DNA of 64,000 nt. It comes from Planctomycetia bacterium (GTDB taxonomy: Bacteria > Planctomycetota > Planctomycetia > Pirellulales > UBA1268). Positions within the stretch are counted from its first letter, which is position 1. Each line of letters starts with the position of its first letter. Both the position numbers and the translations under genes were made by a program. Under the pieces are notes generated by a model that saw only the letters and a list, made by a program, of their open reading frames with translations, was not told the DNA's origin and made no database searches. The stretch spans positions 18,647 to 82,646 of the forward strand of contig JAIOPD010000091.1 of assembly GCA_021414115.1 (NCBI GenBank). The letters are read 5' to 3'. Positions 57,175 through 64,000 of this stretch are shown one piece after another.

Positions 57175-58536
57175 TCAGCTTTTCTCCAAGAGACCGCTGT
57201 AGTTCCGCATCACGAGATGGCTGTCGATCTTCTGGACGAGGTCAAACGCCACGCTCACGGCGATCAACAACCCGGTGCCACCATAGAAACTCGCGATCTG
57301 TGCCGGAATTCCCAGTGCCCCGCCCACGATCGTGGGGATCACGGCGACGAGCGAGAGAAAGCCCGCCCCGACATAGGTGATCCGCTCCATGACCCGCTCG
57401 AGATAATCGGCCGTGCGCTTGCCCGGACGATAGCCGGGAATGAACGCGCCGAAGTTCTTGAGGTTGTCGGCCATCTCCTTGGGATTGAAGGTGATGGCGG
57501 TCCAGAAGTAGCAGAAAAAGTAGATGAGCGCGATGTAACAGATGTTGTAGAGATACGACTGTCCCCGCATGAACGAGTCGTGCAGCGCACGAAGCACATC
57601 GCTGGTCGGAAACGCGTTGCTGAGATACTGGAAAAGCAACTGCGGGAAGAGCAGAAGCGAACTGGCGAAGATGATCGGCATCACGCCCGCCTGATTGACC
57701 CGCAGCGGCAGGTATTGCCGCGTGCCACCGTAGACCCGGCGACCGCGAACGTGCTTCGCACTCTGGGTGGGAATCCGCCGCTGCCCCTGCGTCATGAACA
57801 CGACTCCCGCCACCACGCCGACGAACAGGGCCGCGAGCACCAGCAGTGTTTCCACGCCCATCTTGCCGCCACCGCCACCGAGTTCCCAGGTCGTATCGCT
57901 CCCGAGCTCGACCAGGGCGCTGGGCATGCCCGCGAGAATGCCCGCCATGATCAGCAGGCTGATGCCATTGCCGATCCCGAATTCGTCGATCTGCTCTCCG
58001 AGCCACATCAGGAAAATCGTTCCCGCGGTCATCGTCATGACCGCCACGAACTGCCAAGAAATCGGCAGCCGACCGTCGACGAGGAACGCCGGCGAGATGA
58101 GCGACTGTTCGCCAACCCGCTGTGAGGCAAGAAAGGCCACGTAGGCCCAACTCTGCACGACGCAGATCACGACCGTGGCATAGCGGGTGTATTCGTTGAT
58201 CTTTTTCCGGCCGGCCTCGCCCTCCTTTTGCAGACGTTCGAGGGGCGGCCAGACGGTGCCGAGCAACTGGAAGATGATCGACGCCGAGATGTACGGCATG
58301 ATGCCGAGGCCGAAAATCGTGGCCTGCGACAACTGGCTCGCCGAGAAAACGGCGACGGTCCGCAGGAGTTCGCCGATGCCACCGGTTTCCTTCGCGAACT
58401 GATTCATCACGTTCGCGTCGATGATCGGCAGCGGCACTTGCCAGCCGACCCGATAGATCGCGAGCAGTCCGAGCGTCAGCAGAATCTTCTGCCGCAGTTC
58501 GGGAATCGTGAAGATGACGCGAAGTTTCTCGAGCAC
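57175..58536 (-). CDS. secY: Preprotein translocase subunit SecY
   Basis: Channel-forming subunit of the Sec translocon, ten membrane helices in 453 residues. Landmarks are ATIFGLGIMPYISASIIFQL (plug and helix 2b area), GNGISLLIMAGILAGMPSAL, VMPIIFASSLLLFPQLLF, ADNLKNFGAFIPGYRPGKRT (the cytoplasmic loop contacting the ribosome and SecA) and YGGTGLLIAVSVAFDLVQKI. Start taken at GTG 58536 with GGAGGAG upstream; a TTG ten codons earlier is also open. Works with SecDF and YajC encoded at 22-26 kb. Confidence 0.97.
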   Translation of the reverse strand: MLEKLRVIFTIPELRQKILLTLGLLAIYRVGWQVPLPIIDANVMNQFAKETGGIGELLRTVAVFSASQLSQATIFGLGIMPYISASIIFQLLGTVWPPLERLQKEGEAGRKKINEYTRYATVVICVVQSWAYVAFLASQRVGEQSLISPAFLVDGRLPISWQFVAVMTMTAGTIFLMWLGEQIDEFGIGNGISLLIMAGILAGMPSALVELGSDTTWELGGGGGKMGVETLLVLAALFVGVVAGVVFMTQGQRRIPTQSAKHVRGRRVYGGTRQYLPLRVNQAGVMPIIFASSLLLFPQLLFQYLSNAFPTSDVLRALHDSFMRGQSYLYNICYIALIYFFCYFWTAITFNPKEMADNLKNFGAFIPGYRPGKRTADYLERVMERITYVGAGFLSLVAVIPTIVGGALGIPAQIASFYGGTGLLIAVSVAFDLVQKIDSHLVMRNYSGLLEKS

Positions 58537-58581
58537 GGCGGTGGACTCCTCCGAGTGACGCTGCAATCAGGAGCCCATACA

Positions 58582-59088
58582 CTAACCGCCGGCAGGCTTT
58601 TTCCGCGATGCCTTCTTTGTCTTGCGAATCAGCGGGGCGGGACCGGGAAGCTCCGACACCGTACCACCGGCCGCAAGAATCTTCGCCTTGGCCTGCTCGC
58701 TGAAATGGTGGGCCGAGACTTTGAGGGCTTTCGAAATCTCACCCTCTCCAAGGATCTTGATCTGCTGCCAGATGCCCTTGGCGACCCCGGAAGACCGCAG
58801 TGTTTGCGGGGTGACATCGCTTCCTGCGGCGAAGGCCTCCTCCAGTCGCGAGACGTTCACGCCCTTCACGATCAGCCCGTGGCGGTTGTGGAAACCACGC
58901 TTGGGGATGCGGCGAATGAGGGGCGTGCCGCCGCCTTCGAAGATCGAGGCGGCCGCCCAGCCGGCAAGCTGTCCCTGTCCCTTATTGCCACGTCCGGCGG
59001 TACGGCCACGGCCCGAACCCGGCCCGCGGCCCACGCGGAGACGCCTGCTGTGCTTATGGATGCCCTTGTTGACGTCGTTGAGTTTCAT
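58582..59088 (-). CDS. rplO: 50S ribosomal protein L15
   Basis: Late-assembly large-subunit protein. The N-terminal glycine-rich region is RVGRGPGSGRGRTAGRGNKG and the body shows GWAAASIFEGGGTPLIRRIP, then KRGFHN. Slightly longer than usual (168 residues) owing to a basic C-terminal tail (RKTKKASRKKPAGG). ATG start. Directly downstream of rpsE; rpmD (L30), which usually lies between them, is missing. Confidence 0.96.
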   Translation of the reverse strand: MKLNDVNKGIHKHSRRLRVGRGPGSGRGRTAGRGNKGQGQLAGWAAASIFEGGGTPLIRRIPKRGFHNRHGLIVKGVNVSRLEEAFAAGSDVTPQTLRSSGVAKGIWQQIKILGEGEISKALKVSAHHFSEQAKAKILAAGGTVSELPGPAPLIRKTKKASRKKPAGG

Positions 59089-59146
59089 GACCGTTTGCCT
59101 TGAGATGGACCGCTGAGGGATGGCCCGTGATTCGGTGAGTCGCTGT

Positions 59147-59638
59147 TCAGGAGAGGGTCACGCCGCGCAACCGCTCGACTTCCGCCTTGGTCCGCAGTTG
59201 CTTGAGTCCCTCGATCGCAGCCTTGACCAGGTTAACCGGGTTGGTGGAGCCGTGGGCCTTCGTCAACACGTCGCGGATGCCTGCCGATTCGCAGACCGCG
59301 CGAACCGCGGCCCCGGCGATGATGCCCGTTCCCGGACCGGCCGGCAGCATGATGACCTTCGCCGTCTCGTAGCATCCCTCCACGCGGTGCGGAATGGTGC
59401 CCGCTTCGACCGGCACTTCGATCAGGTTCTTCATGCCGTCCTTGATGGCCTTCTCGACCGCCGGCGGCACTTCGTTGGCCTTGGCGTAGCCGCAGCCGAC
59501 CTTGCCCCGTCCGTTCCCCACCACGACGAGCCCCGCGAAGCTGAAGCGGCGACCGCCCTTCACGACGGTCGCACAGCGACGGACCTTTACAACCTTCTCG
59601 GCGAACTCGCCGGAGCGGGATTCTTTGCCAGTGGACAC
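59147..59638 (-). CDS. rpsE: 30S ribosomal protein S5
   Basis: Small-subunit protein that affects decoding accuracy. The 163-residue product has VVKGGRRFSFAGLVVVGNGR, GKVGCGYAKANEVPPAVEKA, then VMLPAGPGTGIIAGAAVR-like IMLPAGPGTGIIAGAAVRAV and DVLTKAHGSTNPVNLVKAAI. Starts at GTG 59638 with an upstream GGAGG. Confidence 0.96.
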   Translation of the reverse strand: MSTGKESRSGEFAEKVVKVRRCATVVKGGRRFSFAGLVVVGNGRGKVGCGYAKANEVPPAVEKAIKDGMKNLIEVPVEAGTIPHRVEGCYETAKVIMLPAGPGTGIIAGAAVRAVCESAGIRDVLTKAHGSTNPVNLVKAAIEGLKQLRTKAEVERLRGVTLS

Positions 59639-59682
59639 GAGGAACTGCCTCCGTTGATCTAACCCTGTTCTCGGACGTTGAA

Positions 59683-60051
59683 TCAGAACTCGAGCCCGGC
59701 TGCACGGGCCGCATCGGCGAGTGCCGCCACCCGCCCGTGATAGCGGAACGAACCACGATCGAAGCAGACCTGCTTCACGCCGGCAGCCTTTGCACGCTCG
59801 GCCACTGCCTTACCGATGGCCTCGGCCGCCTGCTTGTTGCCGCCAAAACCGAGCCCGTCCCGCAGCGACTTGTCGGTGGAACTCGCCGAGGCCAGCGTCC
59901 GTCCGGTCGAGTCATCGACGATCTGCGCGGAGATGTGCTTGTGAGAGCGAAAAACGGTGAGTCGCGGTCTTTCGGTCGTGCCCCGAATGGAGCGACGGAC
60001 GCGGAACCGACGCCGTTCACGCTGCCTGAGAATCGTTCGTGAATGATCCAT
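59683..60051 (-). CDS. rplR: 50S ribosomal protein L18
   Basis: Binds 5S rRNA together with L5. The 122-residue product shows [40 protein letters not shown], then [20 protein letters not shown] and ARAAGLEF, all typical. ATG, 11 bases after the rplF stop. Confidence 0.96.
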   Translation of the reverse strand: MDHSRTILRQRERRRFRVRRSIRGTTERPRLTVFRSHKHISAQIVDDSTGRTLASASSTDKSLRDGLGFGGNKQAAEAIGKAVAERAKAAGVKQVCFDRGSFRYHGRVAALADAARAAGLEF

Positions 60052-60062
60052 TGCTGATGCCT

Positions 60063-60608
60063 TTACTTCGTGACGGCCTTGCCGGCCTTGCGGCGGACCT
60101 GCTCGTTCTCGTACCGGATGCCCTTGCCCTTGTAGGGCTCGGGTTTCCGCAGCGACCGCACCTCGGCCGCAAACTGGCCGACGAGTTGCTTGTCGATGCC
60201 CTTGATCGTGATGTGTGTCTGATCCGGGCAGGTCACGTTCAAACCGGCGGGGATTTCGACCTGGAGTTCGTTGGCAAAGCCCACTCGCAGTTGCAGAACG
60301 TTCTTTTGAATCGCGGCGAGGTAACCCACGCCTACGATCTCGAGCTTCTTTTCAAAGCCCTTCGAAACACCCTCGACCATGTTCGCCGTGAGGGCACGAG
60401 TGAGCCCATGCACCGACCGGGCGAGGCGACCGTCCCCGTCACGCGTGACCTTGATTTCACTCGCAGCCGAGTCGACCTCCACCGCGACGGACGGATGAAT
60501 GGGTTGCTCCAGCTTGCCCAGCGGACCCTCCACCTTAAGCGCGCCGCCAGACACGGCTGCCTTGACGCCCTTGGGGATCGAAACCGGATTTTTACCAATG
60601 CGGGACAT
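60063..60608 (-). CDS. rplF: 50S ribosomal protein L6
   Basis: Large-subunit protein near the GTPase centre. Starts [20 protein letters not shown] and contains [20 protein letters not shown], then the signature [20 protein letters not shown] and [20 protein letters not shown]. 181 residues, normal. ATG start. Confidence 0.97.
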   Translation of the reverse strand: MSRIGKNPVSIPKGVKAAVSGGALKVEGPLGKLEQPIHPSVAVEVDSAASEIKVTRDGDGRLARSVHGLTRALTANMVEGVSKGFEKKLEIVGVGYLAAIQKNVLQLRVGFANELQVEIPAGLNVTCPDQTHITIKGIDKQLVGQFAAEVRSLRKPEPYKGKGIRYENEQVRRKAGKAVTK

Positions 60609-60628
60609 CGCCTGCCTGACCTTTCGGA

Positions 60629-61024
60629 CTACCAGAGCTCACAGAGGACTTCGCCACCGAGTTTCTTCTGCCGTGCCTCGCGGTCGCTCACCACGCCGCT
60701 CGAGGTGGAGAGGATCGAGATGCCCAGACCGCCGAGCACCGGCCGCAACCGAGCCGACCGACTGTAGACCCGGCGACCAGGGGTGCTGACGCGACGGATA
60801 TGCCGAATCAGTCGCTCGCCGTTCGGACCATATTTCAAATCCAACTGAATGTGGGGAACGGGGTCGGCCTCGACTTCCCGCCACTCCCAGATGAAGCCTT
60901 CGCGCTTGAGCACTTCCGCCAGGCCACGCTTCACCTTCGAGCTCGGCACATCGACGGTGGCGCGTTCCACACGCACCGCGTTGCGAATGCGGGTCAGCAT
61001 GTCGGCGATCGGGTCGGTCATCAT
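60629..61024 (-). CDS. rpsH: 30S ribosomal protein S8
   Basis: Binds the central domain of 16S rRNA and, in other bacteria, represses its own operon. The 131-residue product has TDPIADMLTRIRNAVRVERA, KVKRGLAEVLKREGFIWEW and the C-terminal signature GISILSTSSGVVSDREARQK. Two adjacent ATGs (61024 and 61021) could start it. Confidence 0.97.
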   Translation of the reverse strand: MMTDPIADMLTRIRNAVRVERATVDVPSSKVKRGLAEVLKREGFIWEWREVEADPVPHIQLDLKYGPNGERLIRHIRRVSTPGRRVYSRSARLRPVLGGLGISILSTSSGVVSDREARQKKLGGEVLCELW

Positions 61025-61100
61025 GTCAACTGGGCCCTCTTAAATCTCGCTCGTCGCAGGTCGTTGTTTGATCGTGTGTTCGGCGTGGCGCGAAAACCGC

Positions 61101-61286
61101 TTACCAGCTCGCCTTTTTGACGCCCGGAATCAGCCCTTGATCGGCCAGCTTCCGGAAACAGATGCGGCAGGTGCCGAACTTGCGGTAGACGGCCCGCGGC
61201 CGGCCGCAGAGCATGCAGCGGCGGACGATCCGCGAGGAGTACTTGGGCTTGCGCTTCGCCGCCGCGATCTTGGATTTGCTTGCCAT
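61101..61286 (-). CDS. rpsZ: 30S ribosomal protein S14, zinc-binding short form
   Basis: 61 residues with the zinc motif [20 protein letters not shown] followed by [18 protein letters not shown], diagnostic of the short type Z protein. It lies between rplE and rpsH in the standard order. Confidence 0.97.
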   Translation of the reverse strand: MASKSKIAAAKRKPKYSSRIVRRCMLCGRPRAVYRKFGTCRICFRKLADQGLIPGVKKASW

Positions 61287-61374
61287 GGTTCTTCAGTGCG
61301 TGCTGCGGGACTGGTCCGAATTCATCGTCGAGCCGTGTGATTGGAGCGCCCGCGGTGCGGGCACGGGATTGCCG

Positions 61375-61983
61375 CTACGCCGCGGCGTCCCCTTCCTTCT
61401 TGAGAGGCATGCCCATGGCGACGAGGAACTGCCTCGCGTCATCGTCGCTGCGAGCCGACGTCACGAACGTGATGTTCATCCCCTGGGGGCGGGTGTATTT
61501 GTCGGGATTGATCTCCGGAAACACCATCTGCTCGGAAAGGCCGAGGCTGTAGTTGCCGTGCCCGTCGAACGCCGTGCTCGACAGGCCGCGGAAGTCGCGC
61601 ACCCGCGGCAGGGCCACCGACACGAGACGGTCGAGAAACTCATACATCCGCCGGCCTCGGAGCGTGACCTTGCATCCGATGGGGAGATTTTCACGAAGCT
61701 TGAACCCGGCTACGGCAGCCTTGGAGATCGTCGCGATCGGCTTCTGTCCGCTGATCTGCGCGAGTGCCCCGAGCGCCTCCTCGAGAAACTTCTTCTCCGT
61801 CACGGCCGCGCCCACGCCCATGTTCACCACGATCTTTTCGAGCTTCGGAATCGCATGGGGATTGCTGGTGCCAAGAGCCTTGGCCAACTGCGGCCGCACG
61901 TTTGTGACGTAGTGCTCGAGCATACGCGGCGTGCCCACCGGCTCCACCGATGCCGCTTCTACTGACTTGCTCTTCTTCGCCAT
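61375..61983 (-). CDS. rplE: 50S ribosomal protein L5
   Basis: Binds 5S rRNA and contacts P-site tRNA. Conserved parts are NPHAIPKLEKIVVNMGVGAA, QKPIATISKAAVAGFKLREN, IGCKVTLRGRRMYEFLDRLV, RDFRGLSSTAFDGHGNYSLG, then EINPDKYTRPQGMNITFV. It has an N-terminal extension of about 20 residues (MAKKSKSVEAASVEPVGTPR), making 202 residues in all. Confidence 0.97.
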   Translation of the reverse strand: MAKKSKSVEAASVEPVGTPRMLEHYVTNVRPQLAKALGTSNPHAIPKLEKIVVNMGVGAAVTEKKFLEEALGALAQISGQKPIATISKAAVAGFKLRENLPIGCKVTLRGRRMYEFLDRLVSVALPRVRDFRGLSSTAFDGHGNYSLGLSEQMVFPEINPDKYTRPQGMNITFVTSARSDDDARQFLVAMGMPLKKEGDAAA

Positions 61984-62044
61984 CGCAAACGATCCTTGAA
62001 GGATTCCCTATTCGTTAGTCAATCGTGTTTTGGTGGTTTCCGAA

Positions 62045-62401
62045 TCAGCCGCCGGCCGCCTTGACCCGGGCACGCTTCAGCGTTCCGAGATCGGCACCGC
62101 ACTTGCGACAGACACGAGTCTTGCCGCCGTCCGCCGAAACCTTCGCACCGAGCCGGGTCGCCTTGTCGCACGCCGTGCAGACGACGAGCACGTTCGACAC
62201 GTCGATCGGCATCTCCTTGCTGAGCCGGCCACCCTGGGGATTTTTCTGGCTCCGACGAATGTGGCGGTAGACGCGATTCACACCCTCCACCACGATCCGC
62301 TGGCAGCCCTCCTTCTCGGGAAGCACCGACAGCACCTTGGCGCGGGTGCCCTTCGCATTGCCCGTTCGCACCTCGACGGTATCGCCTGATCGGATCAACA
62401 T
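62045..62401 (-). CDS. rplX: 50S ribosomal protein L24
   Basis: Early-assembly protein at the tunnel exit. The KOW motif is [20 protein letters not shown], followed by [20 protein letters not shown]. The C-terminal half has four cysteines in two pairs (VCTAC and CRKC) that look like a zinc ribbon. The ATG overlaps the rplN stop by one base (TGATG), so translation is coupled. Confidence 0.96.
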   Translation of the reverse strand: MLIRSGDTVEVRTGNAKGTRAKVLSVLPEKEGCQRIVVEGVNRVYRHIRRSQKNPQGGRLSKEMPIDVSNVLVVCTACDKATRLGAKVSADGGKTRVCRKCGADLGTLKRARVKAAGG

Positions 62402-62769
62402 CACACCACCTCGCTCGCCAGACTGACGATCTTCATGAAGTTGCGGTCGCGAAGTTCACGGGCCACCGCCCCGAAGATCCGCGTTCCTTTGGGATTCTTT
62501 TCGTTGTCGATGATCACGCAGGCGTTGGTATCAAAGCGGACGTAGCTGCCGTCGTCTCGACGCGTCGGCTTCTTGACCCGGACGATCACGGCCTTCACGA
62601 CCGCCTTCTTCTTCACTTCACTACCTGGAATCACGCTCTTGACGCTGCAGACGATGACGTCGCCCAGGCCGGCGGTCCGCTTGCGGCTCCCGCCCAGCAC
62701 CTTGAAGCACATCACTTCCTTCGCGCCCGTATTGTCCGCGACGGCGAGTCGCGTCTGCATTTGGATCAT
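62401..62769 (-). CDS. rplN: 50S ribosomal protein L14
   Basis: Part of the intersubunit face. 122 residues: [60 protein letters not shown], then [20 protein letters not shown]. Its ATG overlaps the rpsQ stop by four bases (ATGA), and its stop overlaps the rplX ATG. Confidence 0.97.
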   Translation of the reverse strand: MIQMQTRLAVADNTGAKEVMCFKVLGGSRKRTAGLGDVIVCSVKSVIPGSEVKKKAVVKAVIVRVKKPTRRDDGSYVRFDTNACVIIDNEKNPKGTRIFGAVARELRDRNFMKIVSLASEVV

Positions 62770-63131
62770 GTCGCCCGTCCTTCCGTCGCAACGGCACTAC
62801 CGGTAGCTGCGGCCGCCTCGGCCTTCGCCGCGGTTTCCCTGAGCTGGGTGGCCCGCGCCCCGCTGCGCAGCGACGCCACGTCAACGGCCGTGCTCTTCTT
62901 CACGACACGCAGGAGTTCCCAACGCTTCAACCGGCTTCGCGGCCGGCACTCAACGATCTCGACAAGATCGCCATTGTGCGACTCGTCGTTTTCATCGTGC
63001 ACATGGCAGACCGTCCGGCGGTGAAGAATCCGACCGTACTTCGGATGCCGCACGATGCGTGGAATCTCCACCCGCCGCGTCTTGCTCGCGGCGTCGCTCG
63101 TCACGGTACCCGTTTCCACTCGCTTCGGCAT
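62766..63131 (-). CDS. rpsQ: 30S ribosomal protein S17 with C-terminal extension
   Basis: Early 16S rRNA-binding protein. The core VVETGTV-like [40 protein letters not shown] and [20 protein letters not shown] is normal; a tail of about 35 residues, alanine-rich ([20 protein letters not shown]), takes it to 121 residues instead of about 85. Confidence 0.95.
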   Translation of the reverse strand: MPKRVETGTVTSDAASKTRRVEIPRIVRHPKYGRILHRRTVCHVHDENDESHNGDLVEIVECRPRSRLKRWELLRVVKKSTAVDVASLRSGARATQLRETAAKAEAAAATGSAVATEGRAT

Positions 63132-63176
63132 GTCCTCGTTCCTGGATGGCTTTGGTTCTGATGTCTTAGGAGCGGG

Positions 63177-63527
63177 CTAGGTGCCGCTCTGCGTTCGCTT
63201 TTTAAAGGTTCGCTTGGGCAGGACGCCTTCCTTGCCGGGCGGCTTCAACTTGGCCCGACCGCTGGGGTGGTGCTTCTTGGCGTGCTTCTCATGCCGCGGC
63301 GTTTCATCGGCCGCGACGGCCGCTGGAGCAGGGTTCAACGTGCCACGCTGCGACAGGATCGTCTGGCAACGAGCGATCGTGCGCCGATGCTTCTTCATCT
63401 CGGACGGTGCGGCGATCTTCTCCGTCTGCGCCTGGATTCGCAGGCGGAAAAGCGTTTCCGCAGCGTCCTTCCAGACGAGCCGGATCTGCTCGTCGCCCAT
63501 GTCCCGTAACTCTTTGACCTTGGCCAT
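63177..63527 (-). CDS. rpmC: 50S ribosomal protein L29 with long basic tail
   Basis: Tunnel-exit protein that helps dock SRP and trigger factor. The usual helical hairpin is MAKVKELRDMGDEQIRLVWK to MKKHRRTIARCQTILSQRGT; then come about 45 extra residues rich in Lys, His and Pro (KHAKKHHPSGRAKLKPPGKE) for a total of 116 instead of 60-70. ATG start. Confidence 0.94.
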   Translation of the reverse strand: MAKVKELRDMGDEQIRLVWKDAAETLFRLRIQAQTEKIAAPSEMKKHRRTIARCQTILSQRGTLNPAPAAVAADETPRHEKHAKKHHPSGRAKLKPPGKEGVLPKRTFKKRTQSGT

Positions 63528-63540
63528 CGTGTCTCTTTCC

Positions 63541-63957
63541 TTACATCACCCGACGCTTTACGAACCGCACACGCACCGGCATTTTGTGCGCCAGCCGTGC
63601 CAGGCACATCCGAGCGGCATCCTCGGCGACGCCGCCGATCTCGTAGAGGATCATGCCCGGCTTGATCACCGCAGCCCAATACTCAGGTTCACCCTTGCCC
63701 TTACCCATGCGGGTTTCGAGCGGGATTGATGTGATCGACTTGTGGGGGAATACGCGCACGTACAGCCTTCCCTCCGTGCGGAGGTATTGCTGGGCCGCAA
63801 TACGGCCAGCCTCGATGGTCGCCGCGGGGAGCCACCCCGGCTGTTCGGCCTGAAGACCGAAATCGCCGAAGACGACGCGATTCCCGCGAGAGGCGTCACC
63901 TCTTATACGACCTCTTTGGCTTTTTCGGTGCTTGACCCTCTTGGGCATCAGCGCCAT
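63541..63957 (-). CDS. rplP: 50S ribosomal protein L16
   Basis: Contacts A-site tRNA near the peptidyl-transferase centre. 138 residues: MPKRVKHRKSQRGRIRGDAS, FGDFGLQAEQPGWLPAATIE, RLYVRVFPHKSITSIPLETR and MGKGKGEPEYWAAVIKPGMI are conserved. Two in-frame ATGs (63957, 63948) are possible. Either way the gene overlaps the end of rpsC by 50-62 bases in another frame. Confidence 0.96.
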   Translation of the reverse strand: MALMPKRVKHRKSQRGRIRGDASRGNRVVFGDFGLQAEQPGWLPAATIEAGRIAAQQYLRTEGRLYVRVFPHKSITSIPLETRMGKGKGEPEYWAAVIKPGMILYEIGGVAEDAARMCLARLAHKMPVRVRFVKRRVM

Positions 63958-64000
63958 CGCCAGTCTCCTCGTACATGCCTTGGTTGACCCACACTTGAAT
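63896..64000 (-). CDS. rpsC: 30S ribosomal protein S3, C-terminal end only
   Basis: The last 34 codons before a TGA are visible; the rest lies beyond the window. The first residues IQVWVNQGMYEE fit the end of the conserved S3 KH/C-domain (usual GVKVWIxxGE), followed by a polar, basic tail (DAQEGQAPKKPKRSYKR). Its position just upstream of rplP is the standard order rpsC-rplP-rpmC-rpsQ, which supports the call. Confidence 0.88.
   Translation of the reverse strand: MQVWVNQGMYEETGDGADAQEGQAPKKPKRSYKR

Overview
The window is a GC-rich bacterial chromosome segment, most likely from a planctomycete (Planctomycetota, probably Pirellulales-like). The markers are a DUF1549/DUF1553 protein with a CxxCH motif next to a DUF1501 protein, a TIGR03009-like secreted protein, a Minf_1886-type protein, and a large membrane pyrophosphatase. 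DapF and an AsmA-like protein fit a diderm, peptidoglycan-bearing envelope. No phage, transposase, CRISPR array, rRNA or tRNA gene was seen.

Layout. 0-4.6 kb (+): 3' end of ispA, then dxs, nadK and a secreted protein (isoprenoid precursors and NADP). 4.6-8 kb: dnaA (-) with a strong promoter overlapped by a perfect 15-bp inverted repeat, divergent from a double-PDZ protein. 8-13.2 kb (-): DUF374 acyltransferase, dapF and a 1056-residue AsmA-like protein. 13.4-22 kb: MFS transporter, tilS, a small lipoprotein, a membrane von Willebrand A protein, a hydrolase-fold protein lacking its nucleophile, and a LysM protein. 22-31.5 kb (-): secDF fusion, yajC, tgt, a potassium-type pyrophosphatase and a UDP-sugar dehydrogenase. 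31.5-39 kb: gyrA (-) divergent from two tandem GT39 transferases and a dolichol-phosphate-mannose-type GT2 gene. 39-43 kb: glutathione peroxidase, a MEKHLA protein, a three-gene unit with a 38-residue membrane peptide, and a TIGR03009-like protein. 43-52 kb (-): nadE, speA, a MATE transporter and the DUF1501 and DUF1549 genes. 52-64 kb (-): the rpsC-to-rplQ ribosomal protein/secY/adk/map/rpoA block, running out of the window inside rpsC.

Non-coding structure. The intergenic gaps between 8 and 41 kb carry two related repeat families: 25-30-bp GC-rich palindrome halves in two variants (A and B), often paired in inverted orientation, and a 133-bp element with 26-bp terminal inverted repeats, present twice at full length and twice as a solo end. 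They sit in 3' flanks and gaps, and none was found in the ribosomal block. They are the most novel-looking feature of the window, together with the operator-like repeat on the dnaA promoter.

Functional links. secDF/yajC and secY supply parts of the Sec export machinery. The GT39/GT39/GT2 trio looks like a lipid-linked sugar transfer module. dapF, DUF374, AsmA-like and LysM genes serve the envelope. nadK and nadE both serve NAD(P) supply.
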